Below are positions 1-12,318 of a DNA stretch of 64,000 nucleotides, one piece after another. Source of the DNA: Voacanga thouarsii (taxonomy: Eukaryota; Streptophyta; Magnoliopsida; Gentianales; Apocynaceae); assembly GCA_026120185.1 (NCBI GenBank), contig JANUWF010001699.1, forward strand, positions 350,001-414,000. The letters run 5' to 3'. A model generated the notes under the pieces. That model did no database searches. It saw nothing but the letters and a program-made list of their open reading frames with translations, and was not told the origin of the DNA. Both the position numbers and the translations under genes were made by a program. Position 1 is the stretch's first letter; each line of letters begins with the position of its first letter.

Positions 1-23
1 TAACGGCTACTTTGATTTTGCAG

Positions 24-1149
24 TCTTTCTTCTATTAGCGCCCCGAGCATGCCGCACAGACCCGGGCTTATTGGGAGAAGAAGTGTAAGGCTAGACTTTT
101 GGATGCATTGTCCAAGGCTCAGAAGAAGCATGGGGGTAGCTGCCCCAAGTGGATTTCCCTAGACCATTGGGCTACTTTATCAGAGCATTGGGGGTCCGAT
201 AGGTGGCAGCGTATCTCTTCTGCTGCTAAGCGGAACAGATCCACTGGTCAGGCATCCCACATAGGAGGATCTATTTCTTTTACTGAGCATGAGGAGCGGA
301 TGGTAAGTGTAAAATTTTTTACTGTTTGGTATATCCGCTATTTCATATTTAATCAATCATAAAAGCTGACATCTAGTCATTTCTTGTTACAATGATAGCG
401 GAGATAGCTAGGTCCTGACTTCAACTACGTCGACCTCTTCAGACGCACCCATACGTTCCAGGACGGGTCGAGGAAGGGCCAATATGTCAGTGATCGATCG
501 CGCTACACGCTGGTAAGACTACACAATCTTATACGTTTTTAAGTTTAATATTATTTATATTTTGATCACTAATTTTAAATATTTTATGCGTGTTTCCTTG
601 CCCCAAATTCAACAGGATACTGTCACTGCTATTATTGAGCGTCACACGCAGTCGGGTTCCTAGACTGATTCTACGAGCACGGTCGCACTGAGTCGGGTGC
701 CCGACGAGAAGACGCTGTTCGTTTAGGTGGATGACAGAGCGTGCAAGAAGGGACGCGTATATAGATTGGGCTCTGAGTCTGCGAGGCTGAGGTGGAGGTT
801 ACAACAGCCAGCTTCATCTGAGTCATTGACTTCTTCTACCTCGTTGGATGTGAGCCAGCTACAGATAGAGTTACACACTGAGAGGAGGAGGCGGGAGAGA
901 GTTGAGCATCAGGTACAAGTATATCGGAACCACAACCAGAGCTTGACTGAGTATCTAACGCTTATGTCTCAGAATTTGAATCTACTTCCGCCACCGCCGA
1001 TGCCAGCTGTTCAGGACGATGATGCTGAGGATGAGGAGGACTTCGTCATTAGTCCTCCAGATTCACATCCAGATCATCAGCCAAGCCCTTTCGATCCACC
1101 CCCACCCCCTCCGTCGGCTCCAGCATCCACACTGATTCCTACTTTGTAG
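24..1149 (+). pseudogene. Ptta/En/Spm plant transposase-like protein (Transposase_24 type), 3' three exons, broken
   Basis: Three exons with consensus splice sites can be read: 24-302 (acceptor ttttgcag, donor gtaagt), 408-512 (donor gtaaga) and 616-1149 (acceptor aacag). They join in frame. The product has the features of plant CACTA-associated Ptta/En/Spm proteins: a basic AYWEKKCKARLL segment, an SEHWGSDRWQ block, GGSISFTEHEERM, an LFRRTHT block, the hallmark KKGRVYRLGS, a helical region rich in Glu and Arg, and a proline/acid-rich tail (PPPPMP, DDDAEDEED). In-frame stops at 36-38, 661-663 and 724-726 make it non-functional. Family assignment rests on these motifs. The start of the gene lies upstream of the window. 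Confidence 0.75.
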
Positions 1150-1435
1150 TTAGGATGTATACACTACAATTTCATGTATTATTCATATGTTTTCATTATT
1201 ATATTTATTTAGGATATTTAGACAACACTTTTATGTATTATTCACATTTTTCATTATTATATCTATTAATAATGACTATTTGGTGGTTTTTTTAATTTAA
1301 TTAAATTTTGCATTATTTTGATAGATGAATTTTCTTCAATTACAGGGCATTTTTTAAACATTTAAAAAAATATTTTAAAATTATACAATACTAGTGAGGG
1401 ATCAGCAAGGGGTTCAAGGAAATTAAATTGAGTAT

Positions 1436-1800
1436 CCGTCGCTAATCCCTCGCAAATTACCATTAGATTAGCGACAGATAACTTAAATCGTAACAGAAAA
1501 AGAAATATTCCGTCGCTAATCCCTCGCAAATTAGCTTGGGATTAGCGACGGAAAACTTATATCAAAACATTAAAAAGAAATTTTTCGTCACTAATCTCTC
1601 GCAAATTAGCTTGGGATTAGAGACAGAACACTTAAATCGAAACATTAAAAAGAAATTTTCCGTCTCTAATCCCTCGCAAATTAGCTTGGGATTAGCGACA
1701 GACAACTTATATCAAAACATTAAAAAGAAAATTTCCGTCGCTAATTCGTCGCAAATTAGCTTGGGATTAGCGACGAAAATTTCCAACTTTTATTAATTAC
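1436..1800. repeat. Five tandem ~75-bp subterminal repeats of the CACTA element
   Basis: Units begin at about 1436, 1510, 1585, 1660 and 1735, a period of 74-75 bp. Each unit is itself a palindrome, starting ccgtcgctaatcc and closing ggattagcgacgg, followed by an A-rich spacer. More diverged single copies continue to about 1990. Because the period is close to a multiple of 3, the array produces an open frame with a repeated peptide at 1536-1796; I treat this as an artefact. Such arrays are the usual transposase-binding subterminal regions of CACTA elements. Confidence 0.85.
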
Positions 1801-2000
1801 TAAAATAATCCGTTGCTGATCCTTTTCTAAATAGAAAGGGATCAGCGACGGAAAATAAAAATCCCTCACAGATCCGTTTCAAAAATCCATTGCTGAAGTC
1901 GTTAACTGTTGAAAAAGTACCTTGCTAATCCGTTGCAAATTTTTGCCTTTGTGAGTAGGAAATTAGCGGGGAAATTTTCCCTCGCTAATTTGATTCGGTG

Positions 2001-2521
2001 TTAGGCTCTTTGAAGAAGCTTCTGGGAATTGATCTTCGTGAAAACAACTTGACCGGAGAGATACCTTATTTTTTTGGGAATTTATCTTAACTTGCAATGC
2101 TTGTTCTTGCATTCAATAATGTGGACGGTAAATTACCAAATGAAATTAGATTCTTGAGGAACGTATGGATGTTGTCAATATCTTCGAATAAATTTTCTGG
2201 TTTAATCCCACTCTCTATATACAATATTTTTGTACTCTCTGAGGTTTCTCTATCAGACAATTTCTTTGAGGGGAAACTTCCAAAAGACATAGGCCCCAAG
2301 ATGCCAAATCTGCAATTTTTGTACATTTTTGGAAATCAATTCTTTGGCAACATTCCAGTTTCAATTACCAATGCCACTAATCTTGAGGGACTTGATCTCG
2401 CCACGAACAAATTTGAAGGACAGGTTCCAACTAATATGGGAAATTTACCTCGTCTCTGAATTCTAAATCTTGGAGACAATCGCTTAGGTCATAATGCTAC
2501 TAGGGACTTGAAGTTTATTAC
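2001..2521 (+). pseudogene. Copy A segment 1: LRR repeats
   Basis: About 170 codons of LRRs of the LxxLxLxxNxxxGxIP plant type (for example NNLTGEIP, NKFSGLIP, ISNATN-like NATNLEGLDL). They align with copy B at 43311-42790 on the opposite strand. In-frame stops lie at 2088-2090 and 2457-2459. The segment starts at the CACTA right end and stops at the Copia-1 target site; attac (2517-2521) is the left target duplication. Confidence 0.88.
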
Positions 2522-3572
2522 TGTTAGAAATAGGGTACCTACGAGTACAAACAGACAACTCAACTGAATTGAACAAGCACCGCTTATACCCGACCAGGGC
2601 TCTAACAAATGTAATTATTAAATATCAGTAATGTCAGCAAGGCCAAATAGTCCAAGTATAAAGTAACTAAACAGAATTCAAAACTTAATAAACAAGCCAA
2701 TAATGGACCTGTGAGACTTGCTTGCAGTTCTGCCAGAACGTATTCGGTGCCTACTCCAGTAGATGTACCCGGCACCGATTTTCCTCTGGACAAGCTGTGA
2801 TACAATGTACAGTAACGCTGACCGAATCACCAGTTCAATACTGGTTTACCTTCAAGAAGTTATTCACCTCACTTCGATGCGATGGGTACATCGACTCTCC
2901 TTGCAGGATAAGACGGTCTTAGATCGCTGTCGACGCACAGCAATTGCAATCACCTCGAAAATCACCTCAATTCACCGATCCCGTTTAGTCAAAATACTGT
3001 GGATCGTGGTAGGGAGAACGGAAGAGGCGATTTCTCTGTCAAGGAAGCAAAAAGCATGAAAAAGGTTAACCCTAGCCACCACTCTATTCGTTTCCTTTTA
3101 ATCTCGCTTCTAGGGAAAAATCAAAATCTAATCCGAATTAGGAGACCCTAATTCCAATCATATTTTATGTTTCCTTTTTCTTTTCAAGTCAGAGTTAATT
3201 TGGGCCAAATAAAAAATAGAGCAACGTGAAAACATGAGCCAAGCCCTAGTCGGGCCAGGCTGGCGGGCGGCGCGCGCATGTGGCATACTCCATACATTGG
3301 GCTTTTCTATTAAGTCTATAGAAAAACCTTTTAGTATATAAAGGCTTCCACACTCCTTAATTTTTTCCATATTGGACTTATATCTAACACGAGTTCCCAA
3401 ATGGTTAAACACCTAACTTTAACAACATTTAATTATGGATTCCCACCATGAAAATGGCTTCTACCATAATCAAAATAATCTTTAACATGTCAAGAACAAC
3501 TCCCATTAATTATTTTAGGCTAACTAATCATGAGTTAAAAGTTATTAACTCCCAAAGTTATCATTTTCAACA
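2522..3572 (-). repeat. Copia-1 3' LTR (1,051 bp)
   Basis: Starts tg at 2522 and ends ca at 3572; it is repeated at 8220-9272. In the element's own sense (minus) it contains a TATA-like tttatatact stretch in the complement of about 3335-3345. It also has a short GC-rich patch (ggcgggcggcgcgcgc, about 3262-3277) that stands out from the AT-rich surroundings. Confidence 0.93.
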
Positions 3573-3585
3573 ATCCCCCACAAAT
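3573..3585 (-). promoter_or_regulatory. Copia-1 polypurine tract
   Basis: Immediately inside the left LTR. Read on the minus strand it is atttgtgggggat, directly followed by the LTR start tgttgaaaa. A G-rich purine run abutting the 3' LTR is the plus-strand primer site and confirms that the element runs on the minus strand. Confidence 0.8.
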
Positions 3586-4093
3586 CCATAGTTACAGACT
3601 ATCCAGGATTTACATAATCTGCTTTTGATAATGGTACCTTCCGGTTTGAACCACTACCTAAGTTATCCAACTTATGCCCACACAGGAACAGATGGACTTA
3701 AGTCTTGAATGTGATGGCGTCCATTGGTAACAACAGATTATCGGCTATGGAAACAATCTTTAGGGTTGACACGTTATGGCCATGTGTCCTGATCCTATCT
3801 CATGAGTGTATTCAAAGAAAATCCAATTCCTTTTAGTTGTGGCCACACAACAACACTCACATAGTTGGCGATCTCCAAGGATATACTGCTAGTATCCTGT
3901 CTAAAAGACTTGATCCCATTCAGGGTCAAAACTCTTACTCATTGCAGTAAACGCACCACCGGCTTTCAAGGAAAGGACCTAGATACAAAGGTATCAGAAT
4001 TGGTGCTAGATTCACTCAAACAGTTTGTTTATACCATATTGAACTGCCTTGTGGGATCTCCACATGGTTAGTTGAGTTGCCATTGTAGGTGAA

Positions 4094-7000
4094 TCATTTT
4101 TGGGTTTTCAATCCCATTCCCAACCTAAATTTAAAGAATAAGAATGTTTCCAGTCCCTTAGTTAGGGGTTCTGCAATATTATCTTTGGATCTAACAAAAT
4201 CAATAGACACCACCCTTTTAGACACTAACTCCCTTATAGACTTAAGTCTAACTTGGATGTGTCTTTTAGTCTTCTGATTATACTTGGTACTCTTTATCTT
4301 TACAATTGTGGTTTGACTATCACAATGCATATATATAGTAGTAATGGGTTTGCTGATCATTGGCAAAGAGGACAATAGTCCATACAGCCATTTAGCTTCC
4401 GTTCCAGTAGTATCCAAGGCACATAACTCAGCCTCAAAAGTTGACCGAGGTTATCAAAGTCTGTTTACAAGACTTTCAGTCAACTGCCCCGCCACCTAAT
4501 GTAAAGACATATCCAGTGCAACCATTGCTACCAGAGTTCTTGGCTATCCAACTTGCATCACTATACCCTTCAAGTATAGCAGGGAATTTTCCATAATGCA
4601 GCCCAAGGGACACTATTCCCTTTAAGTACCTTAGTACTCTATTCAAGGCCTCCCAGTGAGTCTGATTTGGACAACTTGTATATCTTGCTAGCTTAGATAC
4701 AGAAAATGAAATATCTGGTCTTGAGCCATTTGCAAGATATTGCAAGCTACCAATAATTTGAGAATATCTTAATTGAGACACAGGAACACCACTTTCATTC
4801 TTGAACAAAGCTACAAAAGGGTCACTTGGAGTTTTAGTAATTCTACAATTTTGATAACCATATTTCTCAAGAATAGTCTCAACATAGTGAGTTTGATAAA
4901 TGGTTATCCCCTCAATTGAGCGAATCAACTTTAGGCCAAGAATCACATTTGTTACTCTCATATCTTTCATTTCAAATTTACTTTTCAAGAATGATTTAGT
5001 CTCATTAATTATCTCAACATTGGACCCAAATAGCAAAATGTCATCCACATACATGCATAGTATAATACATGCATTACTTTTAACCTTACAGTAACCACAC
5101 TTATCATTCTCATTTATGATGAAGCCAAATGATAGAATAGTTTTATCAAAATTTTCATGTCATTGTTTGGGTGCTTGTTTTAGACCATATAGGGATTTAA
5201 CAAGTTTACAAACTTTCCATTCATTTGGCTACAAATCCCTCAAGCTGATCCATATATATCTCTTCTTTAAGATCACCATGAAGAAAAGTTGTCTTCATAT
5301 CCATTTGGTGGATGGTGAGACCATATATGGAAGCCAATGGAATTAGCACTCGGATTGTAGTCAAACGAGCAACAGGAGAGTAGGCATCAAAATAGTCTAT
5401 TCCCTCTTTCTATCTAAACCATTTGGCAACTAATCTGGCTTTATACTTATCTATGGTCCCATCTAGTTTAAGTTTCTTCTTAAATATCCATTTGCATCCA
5501 ATTGTAGTGCACCCAGGAAGGAGATCTACCAGTTCCCATGTCCCATTGGAGATAATGGAATCCATCTCACTTTTGACAACTTCTTTCCAATGCCTTGCTT
5601 CCAAGGAAGTTATGGCTGCTTGAAAGGTTAAAGGTTCGTCATCAACATTGTAAGTGACAAAGTCACTTCCAAAGTCCTTGACTCCCTTAGCTCTCTTACT
5701 CCTTCTAGGTTCTTCCAATTCCTTAGTTTGAGTATTAAAACTATTTGGACCTGCCCCCACATATTTCATCATTTCCACATGATCAGGAATAGAATCAGAT
5801 GTTAAGGCTAAATTTAAAATAGAAACATCTTAAGGCAAACCAATTTTCATGAGAAACACATCTTCAAAGAATGTAGCATCACGGTATTGAATAATAGTGT
5901 TAACATCTATGCCAGGTATTTCAGATTTAATTACCAAAAACCTCATGGCATATCTTTTCTCCACATAGCCAATAAAGATGGCATCAATAGTCTTTGGTCC
6001 TAACTTCTTCCTTTTGTGCTTAGGGATTAGAACTTTTGCAAGACAACCCCACACACGGAAATATTTTAAGTTAGGTTTCCTACCTTTCTAGATTTCAAAC
6101 AGAGTTACCTCTTTATGTTTATGAGGGACTCTATTTAGAATATGGAAAGTCGTATTCAAAGCTTCACCCCACATATACTTAGGCAATACAGAATTCAAAA
6201 GTAAACTGTTGATCATATCTTTAAACGTTCTATTTTTTCGTTCAGCAATCCCATTAGACTGGGGATCGAATAAGGGGGTGTCGCCTTATGAATTATGTCA
6301 TTACTTTGGCAATATTTAACAAATGAATTAGACCTATACTTTCCACCTCTATCAGATCTTAACTTTTTAAGTTTCTTGCCAATTTAAGTTTCAACTTCAT
6401 TTTTAAATATGAGAAACTTTTCAAGTGTTTCATCTTTATGTTTAAGTAAATAAACATATCAATATTTACTGCAATCGTTAATAAAAGTAATGAAGTATTT
6501 CTTATGATCCTTAGTCAACAAATCATTGAATCTACAAATGTTTGTATGAACTAAATCAAATATTTCTGAATCTATTTCAATTAAATGATAGGGTTTCCCG
6601 GTTGTTTTAGCTTCCACACACACTTAATATTTATTCTTCTTATCAATTGAATGTTTAGGGATCAAGTCTAAATTCATCATTCTTTTAACATAATCTAAAT
6701 TTAAATGTCCAACTCTACCATGCCAAATATCAGTGGATTCAATAATGTGCATCATAGGATAAACAGAATTCTCAATAGAAGAAGTTTTATTCAAATCAGA
6801 AGTAAATGGTTCAACTCTTAATTTAAACAAACCATCTGACAAATAACCTTTACCAACAAAAGAATTGTAGTGCATAATCACTACTTTGTTACATTTGAAA
6901 GTGAATTCATAACCCTCTCTAACTAAACATGAACCACTAAGAATATTCCTACGAACTGTTGGAACATGCTGCACCCTATGAAGAGAAAGAATATGCCCTG

Positions 7001-8179
7001 AAGGAAACTTCAAGTCCACGCATCCAATCCCCAACACATTAGCTGCAGTTGAGTTCCCCATCTTCACAGTTTTTCCTTTAATAGGCTGGTAAGATGCAAA
7101 AAGCAATTTATCAGCACAAACGTGCACATTTGCTCCAGTATCAACCAATCATTCAAGTGGCTTATAAATAGTAAAGACTTCTAGGTTAATAGAAACATAC
7201 TTTTCATCATCATTGGAAGTAATGATGCCAGTCCCAACCTCAATGGTACAAACCTCAACAAGGTATGTACTCAAATCAGCTTCCACTTGACTAGTATCCT
7301 CTATCACCACATTGACTTGGGCTTCAAAATTTGATCCTTGTTCGACTTTGGGCTTTTTAGACAGACAGTCCTTAGCCTAATATCCAACCTGACCACAATT
7401 CCAGTAAGGTTTGTTCGCTTTCGATTTCTTCTTAGCCTTGCCTTTTATCTTGTTAATGTTCTTAGAGTTTGAATTAACCCCCATATTCCTCTGATTATTG
7501 CTCTTCTTCCCAATAGTCACCACATGGACATTAGACTCCACAGGTACAATATGCCTATTCTTTCTATGTTGTTCCTAAATGGATATTGATTTCATTAGAT
7601 CGTTTAGAGAAATCTTCTCCGTCTTGTGTTTGAGAGACATACCAAAGTCCTCCCAAAACTTAGAAAATTTCTCTATCACTGACATCACTTGGAACTTCTC
7701 AGGACGTTCCATATCCAATTCACGAAGAGAGTGAATAATCAATTGCAACTCTTGAGTCTGTCCAGTCACAGACTTGCCCTCAACCATCTGAAACTTCAGG
7801 AATTTGGAGACATAATACCTTTCTAGACCTTGATCCTCGGTATTATATTTCCTATCCAATTCATCCCATAGCATCTTTACTGTGTATGACTTAGAACAGT
7901 AGACATCAAAGAGAGCATTTGTCAATGCTGACAGGATTGCCCCTCGCCTATATTGTTCATTTCATCCCATGCAGCAATCTCAGCTAATCTAGGATGCCTA
8001 TCAGTTGGTATAGGCTTGTCTACCTGCATTGCTGACAATAAGCCCCTCATGGTCAACCAAATTTTCATGCATTGTTGCCAACGCTTGAAATTCAGCCCTG
8101 GACCAAATTTATCCGGTAGACCATTCAAGTTAACTAAAGGCTTATACGTAGCAGATGTAGTACTTGATGAATTGGTCAT
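4094..8179 (-). pseudogene. Copia-1 gag-pol polyprotein, multiply broken
   Basis: Starting from a Met at 8179 one reads gag with UBN2-like helices (LNFKRWQQCMKIWL; WDELDRKYNT). A degenerate zinc knuckle near 7370-7400 (YWNCGQVGY) has lost one Cys and the His. The protease site is DTGANVHVC (about 7142), followed by the GAG-pre-integrase HGRVGH, integrase remnants (RSDRGGKY), RT (KYKARLVAK; MYVDDILLF) and RNase H (CDSQTTI). Stops replace conserved Trp residues before DTGA and after GGGAV, and frames change several times, so no full-length product is possible. The family is typical TNT1/copia-like plant pol. Confidence 0.9.
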
Positions 8180-8219
8180 TGCATACAAACAGATAATTGC
8201 AGAATAACTTGTCAAAGAC

Positions 8220-9272
8220 TGTTAGAAACAGGGTACCTACGAGCACAGACAGGTAACTCGACTGAATTGAACAAGCACCACCTATACCCGACCAGGGCTC
8301 TAATAAATGCAATTATCAAATATCAATAATGCCGGCAAGGCCAAACAATCCAAGCATAAAGTAACTAAAAAGAATTCAAAACTTAACAAATAAGTCAGTA
8401 ATGGACATGAGAGACTTACTTGCAGTTCTGTCAGAATGTACTTGGTGCCGATTCTAGTAGATGTACCCGGCACCGACTCTCCTCTAGACAAGCTGTGATA
8501 CGACGTACAGTAACGCTGACCGAATCACCAATTCAATACTGGATTGTCTTCAAGAAGTCATTCGCCCCACTCCAGTGCAATGGGTACAACGACTCTTCTT
8601 GCAGGATGAGACGGTCTCAGATCGCTGTTGACACACACCAACTACGATCACCTTGAAAATCTCCTCAATTCACCGATCCTATTTAGTCAAAATACTATGA
8701 ATCGTGGTAGGGAGAATGGAAGAGGTGATTTCTCTATCAAGGAAGCAAAAAGCACGAAAAAGGTTAACCCTAGCCGCCGCTCTATTCATTTCCTTTTAAT
8801 CTCACTTCTAGGAAAAAATCAAAATCCAATCTGAATTAGGAGACTCTTATTCCAATTAGATTTTATGTTTTCTTTTTTTTTTTAAGTCAGAGTTAATTTG
8901 GGCCAAATAAAAAATAGAGGAACGTGAAAATATGAGCCAAGCCCAAGCTCGAGTCGGGCCGGACGGGCGGCGCGCGCGTGTGGCATCCTTCATACCTTGG
9001 GCTTTTCTATCAAGTCTATAGAAAAGCCTTTTAGTATATAAAAGCTTCCACACTCCTCAATTTTTTCCATGTGGGACTCATGTCTAACATGAGTTCTTAA
9101 ATGGTTAAACACCCAACTTTAATAACATTTAATTATGGATTTCCACCATGAAAATGGCTTTTACTATAATCAAAACAATCTCTAACATGTCAAGAACAAC
9201 TCTCATTAATTCTTTTAGGCTAATTAATCATGATTTAAAAGTTATTAACTCCTAAAATTGCCATTTTCAACA
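8220..9272 (-). repeat. Copia-1 5' LTR (1,053 bp)
   Basis: Partner of 2522-3572 with the same termini. The adjoining internal bases (minus strand gtctttgacaagttattctg) do not start with TGG and do not match the usual initiator-methionine primer site, unlike Copia-2. Confidence 0.93.
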
Positions 9273-10096
9273 ATTACCTCATTGACAAACTGCAGTGATC
9301 TAGAAGAAGTGTCTTTCAGTTACAATAATTTTGGAGGTCAATTACCTCACACTATTGGAAATGTCTCCAGTCAGCTTCAACAATTATACATGGGAATCAA
9401 CAATATAACATGAACTATACCAACAAGCCTGATGAGACTCAGAAATCTTTTCCTTTTATCCATGTCATATAACTTTTTCACAGGTAACATACCAACGGGT
9501 TTTGATAAACTTCGAACTTTGCAAGTATTGAATATGAATGAAAATATGTTAATTGGAGAGATACCATGTACCCTTTGCAACCTAGCCTCTCTGTTTACAC
9601 TCTGCTCAGAAAACAGTAACCTTGAAGGCACTTTACCTCCATGTCTTGGAAACTCTCGAAGTTTGTGGTTGTTCGACATCTCCGAAAATAAACTCTCTGG
9701 CACCATATCACTTGCAATTTTTGCCAACTCATTTTCACCTACAGATTTAAATTTATCACATAACTCATTTACTGGTTCTTTGCCTCATGAAGTGGGAAGA
9801 CTTGTAAATGCCATCTCTTTTGATATTTCATACAAGATTTTTTTAAGACAAATTCCATGGTCTCTTGGCAATTGGTTGAATTTACAAAGCCTTTGCATGC
9901 AAAGCAACTTTTTCCAAGGAACAATTCCACAAAAATTGGTATCCTTAAAGGCAATCGAACATTTGGACCTCTCACAAAACAACTTGACTGGAGAAATTCC
10001 AAAAGACCTGGAAAGGCTGCCAAGTTTGAATTATCTCATTGTTTCTTTCAACAACATTGAAGGAGAGGTACCAAGGAATGGTGTATTTAGCAATTC
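9273..10096 (+). pseudogene. Copy A segment 2: LRR repeats
   Basis: Resumes the reading frame of segment 1 (codon for Thr split by the insertion, then SLTNCSDLEE) and carries about ten LRRs up to NYLIVSFNNIEGEVPRNGVF. It aligns with copy B at about 42790-42000 and copy C at 61440-61920. An in-frame TGA at 9411-9413 interrupts it. It ends at the solo-LTR target site aattc (10092-10096). Confidence 0.9.
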
Positions 10097-12212
10097 TGTT
10101 GGGAATATACCTTCTTAGACTAGTTTTCTAATGTAAATATCAAATATATTAATAAAAGAATTTATTTGTTGGAAATTGTTTGTGAAATAATTTTCTTTAT
10201 TTGTGTACATTTTCTTTTGGAACAGACCCATTGTATGTAAATAAGTGATCCATGTGAATGGAGATTTTCACAGTAAGGTATGGATCATGGATTATTTAAA
10301 CACATAAACAGTTGTTCATAACTGATTGATGAGAATGGGAATCTCATAATGTTTAGGTTATTATGTTATGAATTCCAAATGGGGAATGACTTACCTTTAG
10401 CTAGTGAGTAGTCTACTCACTTCATGACATAAGCGTATTTTAAATACGTAGAACAGGACCTGTAGTAGTGGTTCTAAAAAGTACTATATGGTAGAAAACT
10501 AGATTACTACCGCTACAGCGTGGACTAGTACTCTATGACTTGAGTATGAGTTGGTAGTCTGGCGAAGCTGGAAGCATATGCTTTGATATGCTATAGTTGA
10601 TGTTCTGTCGGAGGGCCAATATACATGTATGTTGGGTATGTGTGACTAATTAGTTAAGACAGACTTGTACAAGATAGTTTCTACACTATATTGCCCCTTG
10701 AAGTTATCCGAATGATCTAAATATCCAGGGCCCTGGGAAACGTGATTTGGATATTTGCTTTAGGGTAGCTCTCTTGGAAAGCGAAAACACTCCAAGAAGT
10801 CGTGGATCATTGGATTAGAAGTCTAAGGATGGTAGATGTCATTTAGAGAGGTGTTAGTACACTTCTTCCTCTCTAAATGTACGGCGATGTGTAGAGGGGT
10901 ATTTTAATCATTTCACTTGTAGGTCGAAGAATTTGCTAATGCAACATTGTCCTTTGGGTCAATATTTTCTTATGGTGATATTAGAAAATATTTAAAATGC
11001 ATAATACATCTATTTATATAGTAGGGGTATTTTGGTTATTTTAGTAGCCAAGGCGATATGTCTTTTTGGTCATCAGAATAGCCCGTAAGTCCTAATTAAT
11101 TTTTGGGTTGAGAAAATGATATCAGTTGAGAGAGTTTTATTTTATTCAGAAAGTCTAATTATTATTGGACTGGAATAAAATAAATGGAGAAAAATTTATT
11201 ATCTAGTTTAATTAGTTAATTAATTATTCAGGGCCTGGGTCCAGTTTGAATAATTAGAAAATTAACTATGACTTAAACTAGAGAAAAATAATTATTACTT
11301 AATTATTTATTGGGTTATTTATTTAATTAAATCCCAAAAAATAAATAATTAAGGTTTAATTATTTTTTGGTTCATTTGAGTTCATTTATTATTTATTTTG
11401 TTATTTATTTAATCCCAAGGAAAATAATTAATGTTTATTATTTTGGACTTTTCGGGTCCAAGAAAAATAATAAATATTATTTTGGCCTAATAGTCTAGAC
11501 CATAAGATTTTTCTAGACATAGTTTAGAAGAGTCTAGGGTGAAGTTAAAATTTATTTTGTAAATAATATTCGGGTATTAAATCCCGGGAATATTATTTTT
11601 ATCAAAATAATTATTTTTGGTTTCATGACTCTTGGCTTTCTGTATGGAAAAAGAAAATAAAAAGAAAAATAAAAAAATAAAAATGTTTTTTTCCGATGAC
11701 TGTTGGCTTTCTCTCTCTCGTACTCTCTCATGCTTTTTCTTCTTCTGGCTTTTGGTTTTGAAACCAAAGGAAGCCAACCGAGTGGACATTTGTCTCTTTT
11801 GGTTTTCTGGCTTCTGGGTTTGATTCATGAAGCCACTGCTATAAAAGCCAACCGAAAGGTGAAGGAAAGTGAGAGATATCTGAGTGGCTTTTCTCTTCCA
11901 ATTCGTTGCTCACCAAACAGAGATTAGGCTGGGAATATTCCGTGAATTGAAAAGCTAAGCATTAAATCTTCACTGGAAAAGGAAGAAATGAAGCTACAGT
12001 GCACTAGACAGTGGAAGCTTCACTGGTGTTCACTGGATGTGGAAGGAAGAAGCTGTTCTTGAGATTCAAGCCATTCAACCATGTTCTTCAAGCTTTAAAG
12101 CTCCAACAGGTATGTTTTCATGCCACCATGCTGTGCCAATACTCTGATATAATGTTCTTGGCCTTCCATTTTTACTGTCCCGGTTGCATGCTCTGTGAAT
12201 GTCAATCCCTCA
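10097..12212 (+). mobile_element. Solo LTR, 2,116 bp, TSD aattc
   Basis: Begins tgttggga and ends ccctca. It is flanked by aattc at 10092-10096 and 12213-12217, and the receptor-kinase codons are continuous across it (GVF.N|SSQII). No second LTR, primer site or pol sequence is visible inside, so it is best read as a solo LTR left by LTR-LTR recombination. Orientation is suggested by a TATA box at 11840. The superfamily cannot be told without internal sequence; the length fits a Gypsy-type or a large Copia LTR. Confidence 0.8.
11840..11847 (+). promoter_or_regulatory. Putative TATA box of the solo LTR
   Basis: tataaaag in a gctataaaagcca context, about 370 bp before the LTR end and preceded by a pyrimidine-rich stretch (11700-11750). 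The position suits a U3/R boundary in a + strand LTR. Assigned by motif and position only. Confidence 0.45.
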
Positions 12213-12318
12213 AATTCAAGCCAAATTATATTGTTTGGGAACTTTAAACTCTGCGGAGGCATTCGTGAACTCTGGTTACCTGCTTGCCACTTCCATAGGA
12301 AGAAGAATTCGAAGTTTT
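12213..12318 (+). pseudogene. Copy A segment 3: end of ectodomain and juxtamembrane
   Basis: Encodes the region SSQIILFGNFKLCGGIREL to CHFHRKKNSKF, matching copy C at 61922-62026. It begins after the solo LTR and ends at the Copia-2 target site gtttt (12314-12318). The basic HRKK run precedes the transmembrane helix, which lies across the next insertion. Confidence 0.88.

Larger units (their letters stand above)
1..2000 (+). mobile_element. CACTA (En/Spm-type) DNA transposon, right-hand part; left end outside window
   Basis: A broken transposase-associated ORF (24-1149) is followed by about 600 bp of subterminal repeats built on the motif ccgtcgctaatcc and its reverse complement. The repeats stop at about 2000, where LRR receptor-kinase sequence begins abruptly. 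The last bases, cggtg, read caccg on the other strand, a degenerate form of the CACTA/CACTG terminus. The 3-bp target duplication cannot be checked because the left end lies outside the window; tta at 2001-2003 would be its right copy. Class is fairly certain from the ORF family and repeat architecture; the exact right boundary is inferred from where homology to receptor-kinase copy B resumes. Confidence 0.75.
2522..9272 (-). mobile_element. Copia-1: Ty1-copia LTR retrotransposon, two LTRs, TSD attac
   Basis: A 6,751-bp element with LTRs at 2522-3572 and 8220-9272. On the + strand each LTR begins tgttaga and ends ttttcaaca. The target duplication attac is at 2517-2521 and 9273-9277. Coding sequence is on the minus strand, so the right LTR is the 5' LTR. 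The domain order gag, protease, integrase, RT, RNase H defines Ty1-copia. The LTRs are similar but clearly diverged with many transitions, so the insertion is not recent. It interrupts receptor-kinase copy A within the LRR codons DLKFI|TSLTNC. Confidence 0.95.

Noticed and set aside
1536..1796. Open frame with repeated LGLAT-type peptide
   Set aside because: It is the translation of the ~75-bp CACTA subterminal repeat array; the frame stays open only because the unit length is near a multiple of three.
10097..12212. Complete LTR retrotransposon or host gene
   Set aside because: No second LTR, primer site or pol domain and no long ORF; single TG...CA ends with one TSD fit a solo LTR better.
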